Under the pieces are notes generated by a model. The model was not told the DNA's origin, made no database searches, and saw only the letters and a list, made by a program, of their open reading frames with translations. From Leptasterias polaris (taxonomy: Eukaryota > Echinodermata > Asteroidea > Forcipulatida > Asteriidae): a DNA stretch of 64,000 nucleotides. Every line of letters begins with the position of its first letter. Positions within the stretch are counted from its first letter, which is position 1. Where the stretch lies: the NCBI GenBank assembly GCA_037783415.1, contig JAZGTN010000007.1:3307501-3371500 (forward strand), given 5' to 3'. The position numbers were made by a program, and so were the translations under genes. Shown in pieces: positions 41,848 to 53,600 of the stretch.

Positions 41848-41934
41848 GGTACTGTGAAGGGGGTACTGTGAAGGGGGTACTGTGAAGGGGGTACTGTGAA
41901 GGGGGTACTGTGAAGGGGGTACTGTGAAGGGGGT
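41848..41934. repeat. 14-bp tandem repeat, six units
   Basis: GGTACTGTGAAGGG repeated six times without visible change. Confidence 0.9.
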
Positions 41935-42407
41935 CATGCCTGGTGACAGTTGATTTGGGTCAAATCAGTTAAGTGTAGTCACCTTGAAGTGGCCATCCGG
42001 CCTAGTGATGTTTGGCGATATCTCATAAAAAAATATATACAACATTTTTTTTAAATAGTCCTAGTGTCGAGTAAATATCAAGTTCATGACTTCAGACGAG
42101 TGTCGAGTATGTACAAGCAATTTGCTAGCCGAGTACCAGTGCCATCAAAACGGTCCACCCAGGAAGAGAAATCCGCAATTGGAATACACAATCTGAGAAA
42201 TGTTTCTGACAGAAACGCTTTTCAGTATTACCAAACGTATACCTTCCCTTGAATTCTGATGTGGTATTACAAATTAATTTCGCATTGATAATTCGCGCTG
42301 TCAGTGCCATCGTATATAAACACGTAGAAATGCACCTGCGTACGACTGAGTTTGTTTGAGCGTGTCTATCCATTGAAACTGAGGACTTTAACAAAAGGGA
42401 TCCGGGT

Positions 42408-42860
42408 GTTTGACAGAGCGAGAACGTCCTCGCTTCGTTTTCGTGTACAAACCCAATGGGGACGTCGCTAAAAAAAAACTATGTCAAAACAATGGGAGAA
42501 CCAAGAGAAGTCCTCGAATAGCGGGATTCACAAACATGTGTGTGTACGGGTAGGTATCCACATTCAAACCGGGAACCTATAACAAAAGGGACAATAGGTC
42601 CACGGTTGCTATCACAAAGGAAAGCATTGTGGTCCACGGTTGCTATCACAAAGAGTTGAACAAAGGAGGGTCCACGATTGCCGGTATTTACACACGTGTG
42701 TGAGTTTGTGTGTGTACGAGTTTGACAGAGCGAGGACATCCTCGCTTCGTTTTCGTGTACAAACCCAATGGGAACGTCGCTAAAAAAAACTATGTCCAAA
42801 CAATGGGAGAACAAAGTGAAGTCCTCGATTAGCGGGATTCACAAACATGTGTGTGTACGA
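42408..42860. repeat. Pair of about 140-bp direct repeats around a 170-bp core
   Basis: 42408-42550 and 42718-42860 share GTTTGACAGAGCGAG, TCGCTTCGTTTTCGTGTACA, GGGATTCACAAACATGTGTG and most bases between. The core itself holds GGTCCACGGTTGCTATCACA twice. It could be a tandem duplication or a very small LTR-like element. Confidence 0.7.
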
Positions 42861-44084
42861 GTTGACCCGTTTCCCTGAAAAGTACCAACTTCATGGAGCA
42901 AGCTTTGATTTAAAACCATGCAGTAGTGGCAGTAGTGTGTCAAGAGAAACTATGATGTCAAAAAATCCTACAATTTTTCCTGGCAACAGGAAAAGACAAA
43001 ACATACACACATTGTCAAATTCACAAACTACATTTTATTAATAAATAACACTGACAACCTGTCAGCCTTTTCAACGATTTCTATCAAATTTTGTACACGG
43101 GTAGAAATTAATACTGTTAAAAATCACAAAGTGTCATTATAGGGTACAATTTGGCACTTTATGCCAGTAAATTTCGACTTCACCAAAAATTGCTTGGACC
43201 TGAAAGTTATTAATATCCAATCGTTAACTTTAATTCTTCTCTAGTTTTATGACAGATCCGAGGAAAAAAAGAAGTCTTATTCAAATATCATTTACTGTCA
43301 TTTCTGTGATATATTCCATGACCATTTCAAAATTAAACCCATAGTGCGTATTACTTTAAGAGAAGTAGTTATTACATGTATAGTCCTAGTCTTTGGACAA
43401 TTACAAACTGACCGTCATGAAAAAACCAACCCCAAAACAAACAAACACACACACAAACAGCAGTAACCAAATACATTACGAGAATCCAACTCAAACCTCT
43501 GGAAATGTATTTAGGACAAAGGGCATACAAAACACATATACACCCGAATCCTTATTTTTTACTATTTCGTCCGGTCGAATTACACATACTATTTTTGCCG
43601 GGCTTATTACGCCCCCTCCGGGTGTTTAGTTTTGTTCTTGTTTCGCTAAGGCGATTTGTAATATAGCCATCCAAGTATTACTTTTCTTGTCATGTCCTAA
43701 ATACATTTCCGTACTAACCATTTGGGGGTTTTGAAAATAAATGACACATCCCCAATAAAAGAATCACCTTTAGATTAAAAACCCCAAAATTCTAATTTTG
43801 TTCAAAATATTGTCATGGGGTAAAAAGAAATTGACTGAAATAGTCAATAGAATAGTATAACACAAGATTTGTTAGTGATGAATCAAAATCAGACAATAAA
43901 TAAGCAATACAATATGAAATTTTGAACTTCTTTTTTACCATTGAGACTTACATAATAGGAAGGAAATTTACGGCATGCTCTCGATATTGTGCAAGAGACC
44001 AAATTTGCGCTAAAAAGTCACCTTTGGGTGAACCCTCGACGTTCACCGCCTCTTTTCGAAACCCGGAGGAGTGCAAGCATACAG

Positions 44085-44330
44085 GGCCCAATTTCATGGC
44101 TCTGCTTACCGTAAGCAAAGAATCAGCGCTTACGGAAGCAGGGAATTCCGCGCTTACGTCAAGCGTATTTCACGGGTTAGTAGGGAATTTTTGCTTGTGC
44201 ACTTGCGTAGTCCACGTTACTAGGCATTCTACGCTTACAAAGCTAGCGCAGAAATTTGGCGCTTGCGGAGAATGGTGATCGCAAGCGCAAAATTCGGCGG
44301 TAAGTAGAGCCATGACATTGGGCCCAGTTT
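44085..44330. mobile_element. Family C foldback element, complete copy
   Basis: GGGCCCAATTTCATGGCTCT at the left and AGAGCCATGACATTGGGCCC at the right, about 245 bp, with internal alternating GCTTAC/GTAAGC motifs. Confidence 0.85.
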
Positions 44331-45952
44331 AGCTTGCAAGTCATTTCACTTGAGTGTCCATCTGCTTTTTCACTGGTCTATACATCATATTGAATAGGGA
44401 TGCTTTCAACACTGAACTAGCTAGCCACTTGGAGAAGTTTGACTGATGTGTCCAAGCTGTGTGTTTACTCTCCTGTACTGATTGCAGTCCGGCGCACCGA
44501 TGCGGTGATTGCATAAGAGCTAGTGGTGCACTGTTTGTTCATGGAAGTAGAAATATTTCTACCTCCATGGTTTGTCCGACTGTTTTTTTATAGCAAAAGT
44601 GATGTCATTAGTGCAGGGTACTAGTTAACCGTCGTGCAATGACAAGAGCAAGTCTTCAAAAACAAAAAGTTTGGAACATTCACAAGGTTCTTCTTACCCT
44701 TAACCAGGGACTTAAATGAAGAAAGCGTAAACAAGTAATTTGGCATATGAATAGATCGTTTCCCAATGTGCACAAATCCAGACAAAACAACAAACCTTAC
44801 AGAAGATAGAAAACAAAGCCATTCTCAAATATCAAAACAACAAAAAAGAAAGAAATAAAATGGGGAAAAAAATAATAAAAAATTTATCCTCCGATACATG
44901 TGCTATAAAAATACAGAGCGTGTAATCATGAAGGTGGAATTAACTACAGGTTACGGTAGAATTGTAGAAATGAAAATTTGCTGTATCAATTTAAAACATC
45001 TTCAGCCTTCGTAAAAGACTCTGCTAGGGTAGAAACGTCAGGCCATTTACTAGTTTTTGCATTTATACCACAGGTCCTTGACCAAAGGCTTCTTTAAGCC
45101 TTACTTGGCAACAATTTTCTCGCACATCTGACGACCCGACGAATAAAAAACAATTATAGTAGTGTGTGCTTATATTCGCCTGTCGTCAGATATGCGATGA
45201 TTTGTACAAAACAATATTTTGAAGAAAGACAATTATTTTTGAGAAGGCAATTCTAAAAACACAAATCATCAATACTGAAATAATCAAAAAATATTTTGAG
45301 ATTTGTTTAAAACTTTTGTTGTCACTATGGTCTATAATTTTTATTATCTGTACAAGCTTTGAAAAATATTTAAATCTTGTATATTTTTTCTCTGTACAAA
45401 ACTAGTGGACACCCCTGTTACCGGGCATTATTATGTACTCTTACCAATTGTTTGACATTGTAATTTGCTTAAAAGGTTAATTTTCTAAGCAGACGTAAAG
45501 CCCGGTTCATACTTCCTGCAAATGCGAATGCGATACAAATTTTGACGTCACAAATTCGGAACGAATAATTCGGAAGAGTTGACTTGTGCTCAACTCCTTC
45601 GAAACATTAGTAGCGAAAACAGCCCTGTTACGTCAAAAGCAGCATGGAACCAGCTAAAAGCAATGCTCTTTTCAATAGCATTCAGGCTGGTATTCCTGCA
45701 TATTTCTGCACATGAATAATGTTCCAAGTTTAGCAAACTATGCGTGGAGTAACTAGAAATAATGCCCTTGATAGAAAACAACAGTAACAAAACTGATGGA
45801 AAAGAGACTATACATGTACACGTACATTCCACACCACGAAATTCAAACCAAAAACAAACAAACAGTGGAACTTTCTAAATAATAAACTGTTGCATACATG
45901 TATGCAATATTAACATGGTACATTGCAACACATGTAGTTTACAAATATTAAC

Positions 45953-46089
45953 ATGGTTTGAGGCTGGACAGTCGATATTAGCTCTCCGACGTATTGGAAG
46001 TTTACAAACTTAGTTCCTGAGGGAACTAAATTGTCAACCTCCAATACTGAGGAGAGCTAATATTGATTGTCCACCCAAAATAAACCATG
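45953..46089. mobile_element. Long-arm foldback element
   Basis: Arms of about 55 bp: ATTAGCTCTCC ... GGAAGTTTACAAACTTAGTTCC on the left and GGAACTAAATTGTCAACCTCC ... GGAGAGCTAAT on the right, around a short TGAG loop. The outer CATGGTTT/AAACCATG also pairs. Confidence 0.8.
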
Positions 46090-46360
46090 CTGTATTAGTT
46101 TAACTACACCTCATACTTCTCTCTAGCTTTGCGTCATTGAGCTCGGGAAAGCGCGCCGTTAACATGTGCCACCATCTTTTCATGTGAATGCTGCAAGTGA
46201 TGATCGGGCACGTGTATTATAGACGCCCAGCGCACATACACGCTCCTGTCCTGTTCGCCATTTTGAAAGTCAAAATGTACACAAGAATAATATAGAGTTG
46301 ACTCCCAAAATGGTAGAAGCGCATGTGCGGAGGTGCGTTCTGCGTTGTGCAAGGGTTCAA

Positions 46361-46532
46361 TAGACCCCTTGCATAACGCAGAACACTACAGGGACGCTGA
46401 GGTCACGTGCACGTTTTACCCACAAAGAACAGCAATCGTCCAATGATCTGCCTCCTTTGGCCTCGGTGAGGGCGCTTTTTGGCCTCAGTGAGGGCGCTTT
46501 TTTAAAGTGTGACGTCATATGCAAGGGGTCTG
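46361..46532. mobile_element. Family H MITE-like element
   Basis: TAGACCCCTTGCATAACGC at the left and ATATGCAAGGGGTCT at the right, with TGACGTCA and duplicated GAGGGCGCTTTTT inside. The right-hand TA has become TG. Confidence 0.8.
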
Positions 46533-47003
46533 TACTACACCCGTGTGTGAGTTCAAAAGATGATCGCATGCGCGCGTGTACCGTATTATCTTACATTCAC
46601 TGAATAACATTTACAAAACAACAAAACCACATATATTTCAAAACACGAATTCTGGCAGTGTTTACATGAAATAGAACATTTCTCTTTTTCTATTAATGAC
46701 ATATATGTACATTGTTTTTCTGTTGGCATGGTTATTTATCTATCTTGTTTCTACACGTACTCAGTGATTGTGCATTGCATTTGTTAATATTTTTGTTTGC
46801 TTCTTTACTAAAAAAATCCCCCTTGTACTACAGTAGAACATTATGATGCCACCATCTTGCTCATGTACCCCGACACCAGTTGAATGAATGCTAATGTAAT
46901 ATATTTACTGCAAAAAAAGGACCAGACTATTTCTCCTTCCAGCCTTGGTTTGGTTACATTGATTTCAATGGGAGAAAATCAAAATGGCCGCACCATGAAG
47001 GTC

Positions 47004-47313
47004 TATAGACCTTTCTATTGTTGATAAACAAAGTGCGCCGGTTGGCATGGACGGCCGAATGTTAGCAAAACATTCAATCGTGTTACAAAATGTTGTGACC
47101 AAATTCAACATTTTCTGTTAAGATTCATGAACTGAAATGCCTTCCATGATTGGTTGATTTGTTTCCAACAATTTCAACACTATTTTTGAATATTTGTGTA
47201 ACATTGATACAAACTATGGGTATCTATTTTTGTTTTTTAGTTATGGCTTTCCATAGTTTTCCAATCTCGGTTGTCAAAAACTTGGGCTGTGACGTTGCAA
47301 TAGAAAGGTCTAT
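47004..47313. mobile_element. Family I MITE-like element, copy 2 (inverted)
   Basis: Begins TATAGACCTTTCTATTGTTG and ends GTTGCAATAGAAAGGTCTA. Its interior is the reverse complement of 41516-41812 with modest divergence. Confidence 0.75.
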
Positions 47314-47331
47314 TCAAGCCAGTACAAACAG

Positions 47332-48440
47332 ATGCAGGCCGATAGCATTGGTAATTGTCACAGACCAGCATCCGCACTTTATGTGACCCAACAAATAGAC
47401 CATGTGACCTGTGACATCACATGTTTACAAAAGAGCCACAGAGCCTGGACTTCCTGCAGGCACAAATTGTACGCAGCTCAATGGAAGAATTTACAATAAA
47501 TCTTAAAAGTTTTATGGAGATTGCACCGTCTGATTTTTCTCAACTTTTGATGTGAAGAAAGGAGGGGACATCTCAAACGCTGTACAGCTGTTGCTTTTGT
47601 AACTCTTGAATTAATGTGAAAATTATATGACACAAAATGTAAATTTTCCCATATGGCCAGTGTACATGTAGTATCTTGCCTGTCAGGAAATGCATTAGAA
47701 TGTACAAGGTCACTACTCTGTAAATAAAGGTACATGTAACATGGTCTATAAGCCAGGTATAAACAGATGAAGGCAGATAGCAACGGTAATAGATCGATCC
47801 ATTAAGCCCCGCCTCCTTACGAGTCCAATCACAGCCAATCACCAATCACAATTACCAATCACAGCCGCGAAACCCAATCACCATTAGTGCAAAGATCACC
47901 AAACGGCTCAAAATGGTGATCAGATTTCGCGGTTGTGATTGGTCAATGAGAAATGGGCGCGGCTTAATGGATCGGTGTATTGTCACAGACCAGCATCCGC
48001 ACTTTATGTGACCCAACAAATACGTATATGAAATTAAAAAACTGTGAAAGTTTAAGCCCAATCAGTCATCAGAGTCACAAGAAAATAATGAAAACCCACC
48101 TGATATGTTTTCACTGTTTTCGGGTTTTGGACCCAAAGTAAGTGTGCATTTAACTGTTTGACCCGTTTCTTAAAAACTACAGCATTTCAAGGAAAGTTTT
48201 CCATGGGTCGATTTCACAAAGCACTAAGATTCATCTTAAGATGAGTTGTCAGTATTACCATAGTGATTTGCATTGTGACATCACTCTTTGCTAAGCAACT
48301 GCGATGGATTTGCAGTTACGATCAATCTTAACTCTTTGTGAAATCGAGCCCATGTAAGTTATAAATGTGGAAATCTGTGAACATTTGCTTTCGATCATAA
48401 TATTAGTGAATGATGTGCACACACTTTTAACTGTTTTCTT
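47332..48440. mobile_element. Family F elements with two nested MITEs
   Basis: A family F copy (AGACCAGCATCCGCACTTTA) is interrupted by a palindromic element at about 47795-47975 (GATCCATTAAGCCCCGCC / GCGCGGCTTAATGGATC) and by a family G copy at 48206-48350 bounded by CATG on both sides. Its first 60 bp also occur separately at 47345-47400. Confidence 0.65.
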
Positions 48441-48839
48441 TGTAGATCTACGAGTGTGTAAATTGTTTCCTTTGTGCAAATATGTTGTAAAATAGAGGGC
48501 AGTCTCCAAAAAAGTAGTTTGACTTCAAGCACGAATTTCTCCAAACACATAATTTTTGCCCCTGGAGCACCATATGCCAATTACAGTAGTCTCCCATGAA
48601 CTTTTATTAGTGTTTTTGTGCAAAATGTTGATATCTACCTTTCTTGCACCATTGGTTTTGCGTAGACATCCAAAAACATTTCCGAAAAATAACAAAGTTG
48701 TTGTAGTTACAACTTACATATGTACCAAAAATGTGCATTGAGACGTGCCAAAATACACATTTAAACTGTAGTTTCAACTACCTCTACACATGTTGAACAG
48801 TAGGCATTTATTTGGCACTTTTAAACATTGTATCAAAGT

Positions 48840-49190
48840 GCCTTCTTTACTACCCCTAATCATTGGACCTTACATGTATTTAAGTAAGCATTCTTGAAAC
48901 CATTTCAACTCCTTTGGAGTATGCACCACCAGCAGCCAAAGTGGCAGCCATGTTTCTAACCATTCACACTAATCTCTACCCTCGCTGGTTACCCATTTAC
49001 TCCTGGGTGATGAGAAGCAATTATAAAGTTACGCAGCACCGGCAGCCAAAGTGGCACCCATGTTTCTAATCATTCACACCAACAATCTCTACTCTTGCGG
49101 GTTACCCTTGTACTCCTGGGTGATGAGAAGCAATTATAGATAAGTGTTTTGCCAAAAAACAAAAGTCACAACCGGGATTCAACCCTACAA
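48840..49190 (-). mobile_element. SINE family A, diverged copy with internal duplication
   Basis: Minus-strand SINE A body; GCACCGGCAGCCAAAGTGGC, TACTCCTGGGTGATGAGAAG and neighbouring sequence occur twice (about 48925-49025 and 49028-49140). The head is largely lost. Confidence 0.6.
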
Positions 49191-50635
49191 AGTTGCATTA
49201 TGGGATTGACTTGTGTCAATAAATAATCTACGCTCCATTTTGGGACTGATTTAGATATCCTTCTCATTGCATTGTGGTAGAGCAAAAATGTCTTAGGAAG
49301 AATTTTGACTGGCCCTCGGGTGCTAGCATTTGGCCAATGGACCACTGTTTTAAAAACAAGAACTCTGCATAATTTATGTTATTAAATTTGATTTTGATAC
49401 ATATTTCCCATAAGTTACACTACAGAAAACAAAACAGTAAATCTCCAATTGTGTGACATCACAGTTCTCCAGAGAAGCCCTTAGAAATTTAATATTTACA
49501 GCTTTCAGAGACATTTGTACATGTGTCTGTTTTCAGTTCGTTCCGGACTGTCATCCTTACACTCATTTTTGGTGGTTCTCGTAAACATGTCTCATCGATT
49601 CGAGGATCTCTGTTGAAACTCCTCTGTGCATTCTTGGGAAACGACTGTAAAATTCAGCAGAAACAGTTCGCTCGTCAACTTCTTTACTGATGCCAGACGG
49701 TACTTGATGCACCACGGCCCGGAGTTGCTGCTGGAACTAGTTGAGGTTCTTAAAGAACTTGTTGAAGGTCATAAGGACGTTCTCAGAAAGTTGAAATTCT
49801 CCAAAAATTGTTGAGATTCTAGAAGACATTGTTGTACTTGAAGTTCTTAGAACTTGTTCAAGTTCTCACTTTGTTGTCGAAGAACTTGGTTCCTCCTATA
49901 TGTATCCCTTCCTCAGCACCTTTCCTCACTTGTTGAAGCACTTGCAGGTTAACTCTCCACTAATGAAATTGTTGTTTTTCACTTCTTGGGATGTCTGTTT
50001 TGGCGAATTCCTTTATTCAACAGCAGCCAAGATCCACTTGAACACTTTCAATATACACCTACATTGTAGAACTCCCTGTCTCTGAACTGACTATGACAGT
50101 TGTAATTTCCATCGTGTCCAAAGGAACCAGACTAAATCTTTCCATCCAGCCTCACTATGGATGCATTGACTGGAATGGGGAAAACCCAGATGCGAAATGA
50201 TCGAAGTCTGCTCAGGTATGCTGGATTGTCAAAATTGTTTTTAAAAAACCAGCGGTGAGAGTCATAGCTGATGGAAAAGTCTGAAACTAAGGTCCACATT
50301 TAGGGAGGTATGTTGACACGATGGCATTTCCAAGTTTTTTGCAACCCCTTGGGCTTAGATTTCACAGAACTTTGAGGAATAGTGTACTCAGTACCAGAGA
50401 AGTAGATCATTAGAGCAGAATTTCTTTGCATGTGGAAAAATAGTGGCTGATTTTCTTCACCAGGCCAACTTGAAAAGCCTGAATTTCGATAAAAGTCTTC
50501 AGTTTTTCATCCCTGACAAACTCGACCCTTCAAGACAAAATATGTTTTACTTTCTTCACGATCTTTTCCTTGGGTGACTTTCTTGACGAGCGACTGTTTC
50601 AGAACAACACAAAACAAACAAAAACTCGCGAGTTC

Positions 50636-53600
50636 TCACAATTCCTCGTAAAGCTCCTTGAATTGTTTCTTTGGTTCTCGCGCTCGGTTCGAGCGTCGGA
50701 TTTCGTATTTTGAGTCTCTGCACCGCTGGCATGTGAAAATCTCGGGGACATTGTTCTTTCGGATCTTCGCGCAGGATAAGTGGATCCATGTTCCGCACTC
50801 GGAGCATTCTATCATGGGCCGTCCGGCAAACGGTTTGCAGCAATAACAAGTAACGAGTTCCCAATCTTCATCTGTGTGGAGAGAGTAGAAAATACAAACA
50901 AAATAGTTAATGGCCTGACGTTTCGACCCTAGCCAGCAGGACCAGGTAATAATAATAATAATATTAATAATAATAATCTAAGCATTTATATAGCGTTCTC
51001 ACGCAGAAAAGGTACTACAACGCTTTACAACAATAAATGTTACAACAATCAACAATTAACAATACAAAGGAATGAGAAATAAATAAATAGCCTAGTAAGC
51101 AAAATAAGTCTGGAAAAGTCTGGAGTTTTAAGAATTTTTGTGTGAAATGGCATGACGTATTTGATACGGAAGATTGTTCCAAAGGTTTGGAGCAGCTGCA
51201 TAAAAACCCTTGGAAGATGAAGAGCATCTGGTTTGAGGTTTCTTATTGTTTTACTAGTCAGTCAGCTATATATATAATCGTTTGCACAGTCAATCTAATT
51301 TCATAAATCAAAGTTCAATCGAGAGGGCTGATGAGAGTGGAGAAGGAGCCAGGTGCCTTGTGGGTGGTGCACTCGGTCACCACGTGGTGGACTGTCTGGG
51401 ACGGATGCCCGCATGTGCAAGCTGCGTCAGCTTGCATGCCCCAGCGGTGGAGGGTCTCTGCCACTCAAGCAGTGCCGGAACGGAGACAGTTCAGCCGCAC
51501 CCATTGCTTGCGTGGAAGGTCAGCACCGGGAGGGAGGGCTGTGCTAGGCGGTGGGCATGCGGACTGTAGGAGAGGGGGAGCTTATTCAGCTCAGCTTCGG
51601 GTCAGTCAGCTTATTCACTTGAACATACTTCATATTAAATAGGGATGCTTCTCAACACTGAACTAGCCAGCCGGACCACTTGGTGAAAATTTGACTGGTC
51701 CTCGGAATGGTGTTAAGGGCGAACACTGTATTTAAATATTAGGCCTAATAACAATAGACCCCTTGCATAACGCGAAACGCTAAATGGACCCTGAAGTCAC
51801 GCACACTATTTTACGCACAAAGAACACCTATCGTCCAATCATCTGCCTCCTTTGACCTCAGTGAGGGCGCTTTTTGGCCTCAGTGAGGGCGTTTTTTTAG
51901 CGTGTGATGTCATATGCAAGGGGTCTATTATTTATAAAACGTTTTCCATGACACGTAGACATCAGACAGTGCTGTATAATTAAAAACCCACAAGTTATTA
52001 AGAAAAACAGATATAAGCAGTCAAAAAAAAAGACAAGTATTTAAAAAATAACATCAACAATTAAATGATAAAACAAGTGATTCATAAAAGGATGTGGGTT
52101 TCAAAAAGTTTCACAAATTTAAGATACAACAACCCTGACATCAATGAAACACAATAAAAGATCATGTAAACAAACAAACTTCAGTTTTTACTTCAGTATT
52201 TAGTTATTTAAGCTTGTTTAAAAAGGGGCCATTTTACCTTTGACTTTATGGTGAGATCGTGGTGTAAATGCAACAATGTCTGAGACATCACTGCTGGACG
52301 TGCTGTTCCCTTCGCTGTCGAGTGGACTCGGACTTCTCTTCTTGATGTGCTCCTTTAAAAAAAAAAACATAAATGACAGGTGTATCAATATTCCGACCTG
52401 AGACTCTGTCAATTTGTTATTTAAGCAGAACACCATTAACAGAACACTGTGCTGCAGTACTGGGAGGCATATACATGTATGCTTCACGACGTATGAAGCC
52501 CAATTCCTCGCTTTCATGGTTGGGTTCCTCCAAGGTGAAAGGGGGGGGGGGAGGAGTGTTCATCACCCTCACCCTACCCCACCCTTCCTCACCCACAATT
52601 GTCAATCCTAACCCTAACCCTAACCCTAACCCTACCCCTAACCCTACCCTAACCCTACCCCTACCCCTAACCCTATATCCCAACCCTATTATCCCTACCC
52701 CAAACCCTCACCCTCACCCCCCCCCCCCCCCCCCCCCCCCCGAATCCAGTCACCCTCACTGTCTTGTGGTTGTGGCTTCATACATATGAAGCCACACAAC
52801 CACAGCATTGTAATGTGCATGGTTGTGCATGGTTGTGAAGCCACAACCACACTCAAATGTCTGTGGTTGTGGCTTCATATGTATGAAGCTACACAACCAC
52901 GCCATTGTAATGTGCATGATTGTGGCAAGGAATTGGGCTTCATATGTTGGTTCATATATAAATCTCAGTACTGGAGAGAAGTTGTAAACATACAAAATGC
53001 ACACCCCTATTCCACAATGGTTGTTTCCATATGTTAATAGTGACTTTAAAAGGAATGTGACCCAGCCACAAGGTTGACCTTTTAAATCCACACCGGACAC
53101 AACCATTATTGTTATAGGGGTTTTTCTGGTTGACATAAAAACACATAACTTGCAACAGGAAAAATATGAAGAATTTTGTAGTTAAAAGAACAAATTATTA
53201 ATAACATTTTGACTTCTTACTGAAAGTAAAGTAAACAAAAACACATATTCAACAGATGTTTTAATTGTATTTAATATTTTGTGCATGTGCAGAGATGGAT
53301 CCTAGTAGACCACTGAGTTAGGGTTAAGGTAGTCTTGGTGCAAGACCGAACTAGTTTTGTTTTGACACAGTTTTGTTTTTTCCCGCATGACAATCATCCA
53401 CCGTGTCGGGAGGTTTGTGGATGATAGCGCCCTCTCACAGAGAAAATAGTGTCAAAACAAAAACAAGAAAATGTGGCACCAAGACGAGATACAGTTAAGG
53501 GGAAATAAATGTTGAAGACAATAAACAACCCCACAAAACAAAACAAAATCTTTTATGACTTTACCTCTCCTTGCAATGATGCTTCGTAGTCTAAAACCCA

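Larger units (their letters stand above)
37344..50635. other. Intergenic region between convergent MINDY and PHF genes
   Basis: No host exon was recognised. It holds the 3' UTRs of both genes (ends not located), repeats listed separately, and AT-rich unique-looking stretches (about 37850-39100, 43050-43900, 44480-45500, 48450-48830, 49350-50630). About 49500-50635 is the best candidate for the PHF 3' UTR. Confidence 0.5.

Noticed and set aside
42408..42860. LTR retrotransposon
   Set aside because: No internal coding sequence, primer-binding site, polypurine tract or clear target duplication; kept only as a direct-repeat pair.
50556..50864. 102-codon minus-strand ORF
   Set aside because: Shadow of the PHD-finger exon; the zinc-ligand pattern appears only in the frame used for the PHF model.
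51282..51642. Plus-strand ORFs rich in Cys, Ala and Gly
   Set aside because: They are antisense to a LINE remnant whose minus-strand frame has a recognisable CCHC-like end.
52373..52789. 138-codon ORF with NPNPNP and poly-Pro
   Set aside because: It is produced by the CCCTAA repeats and poly-C run; not a proline-rich protein.
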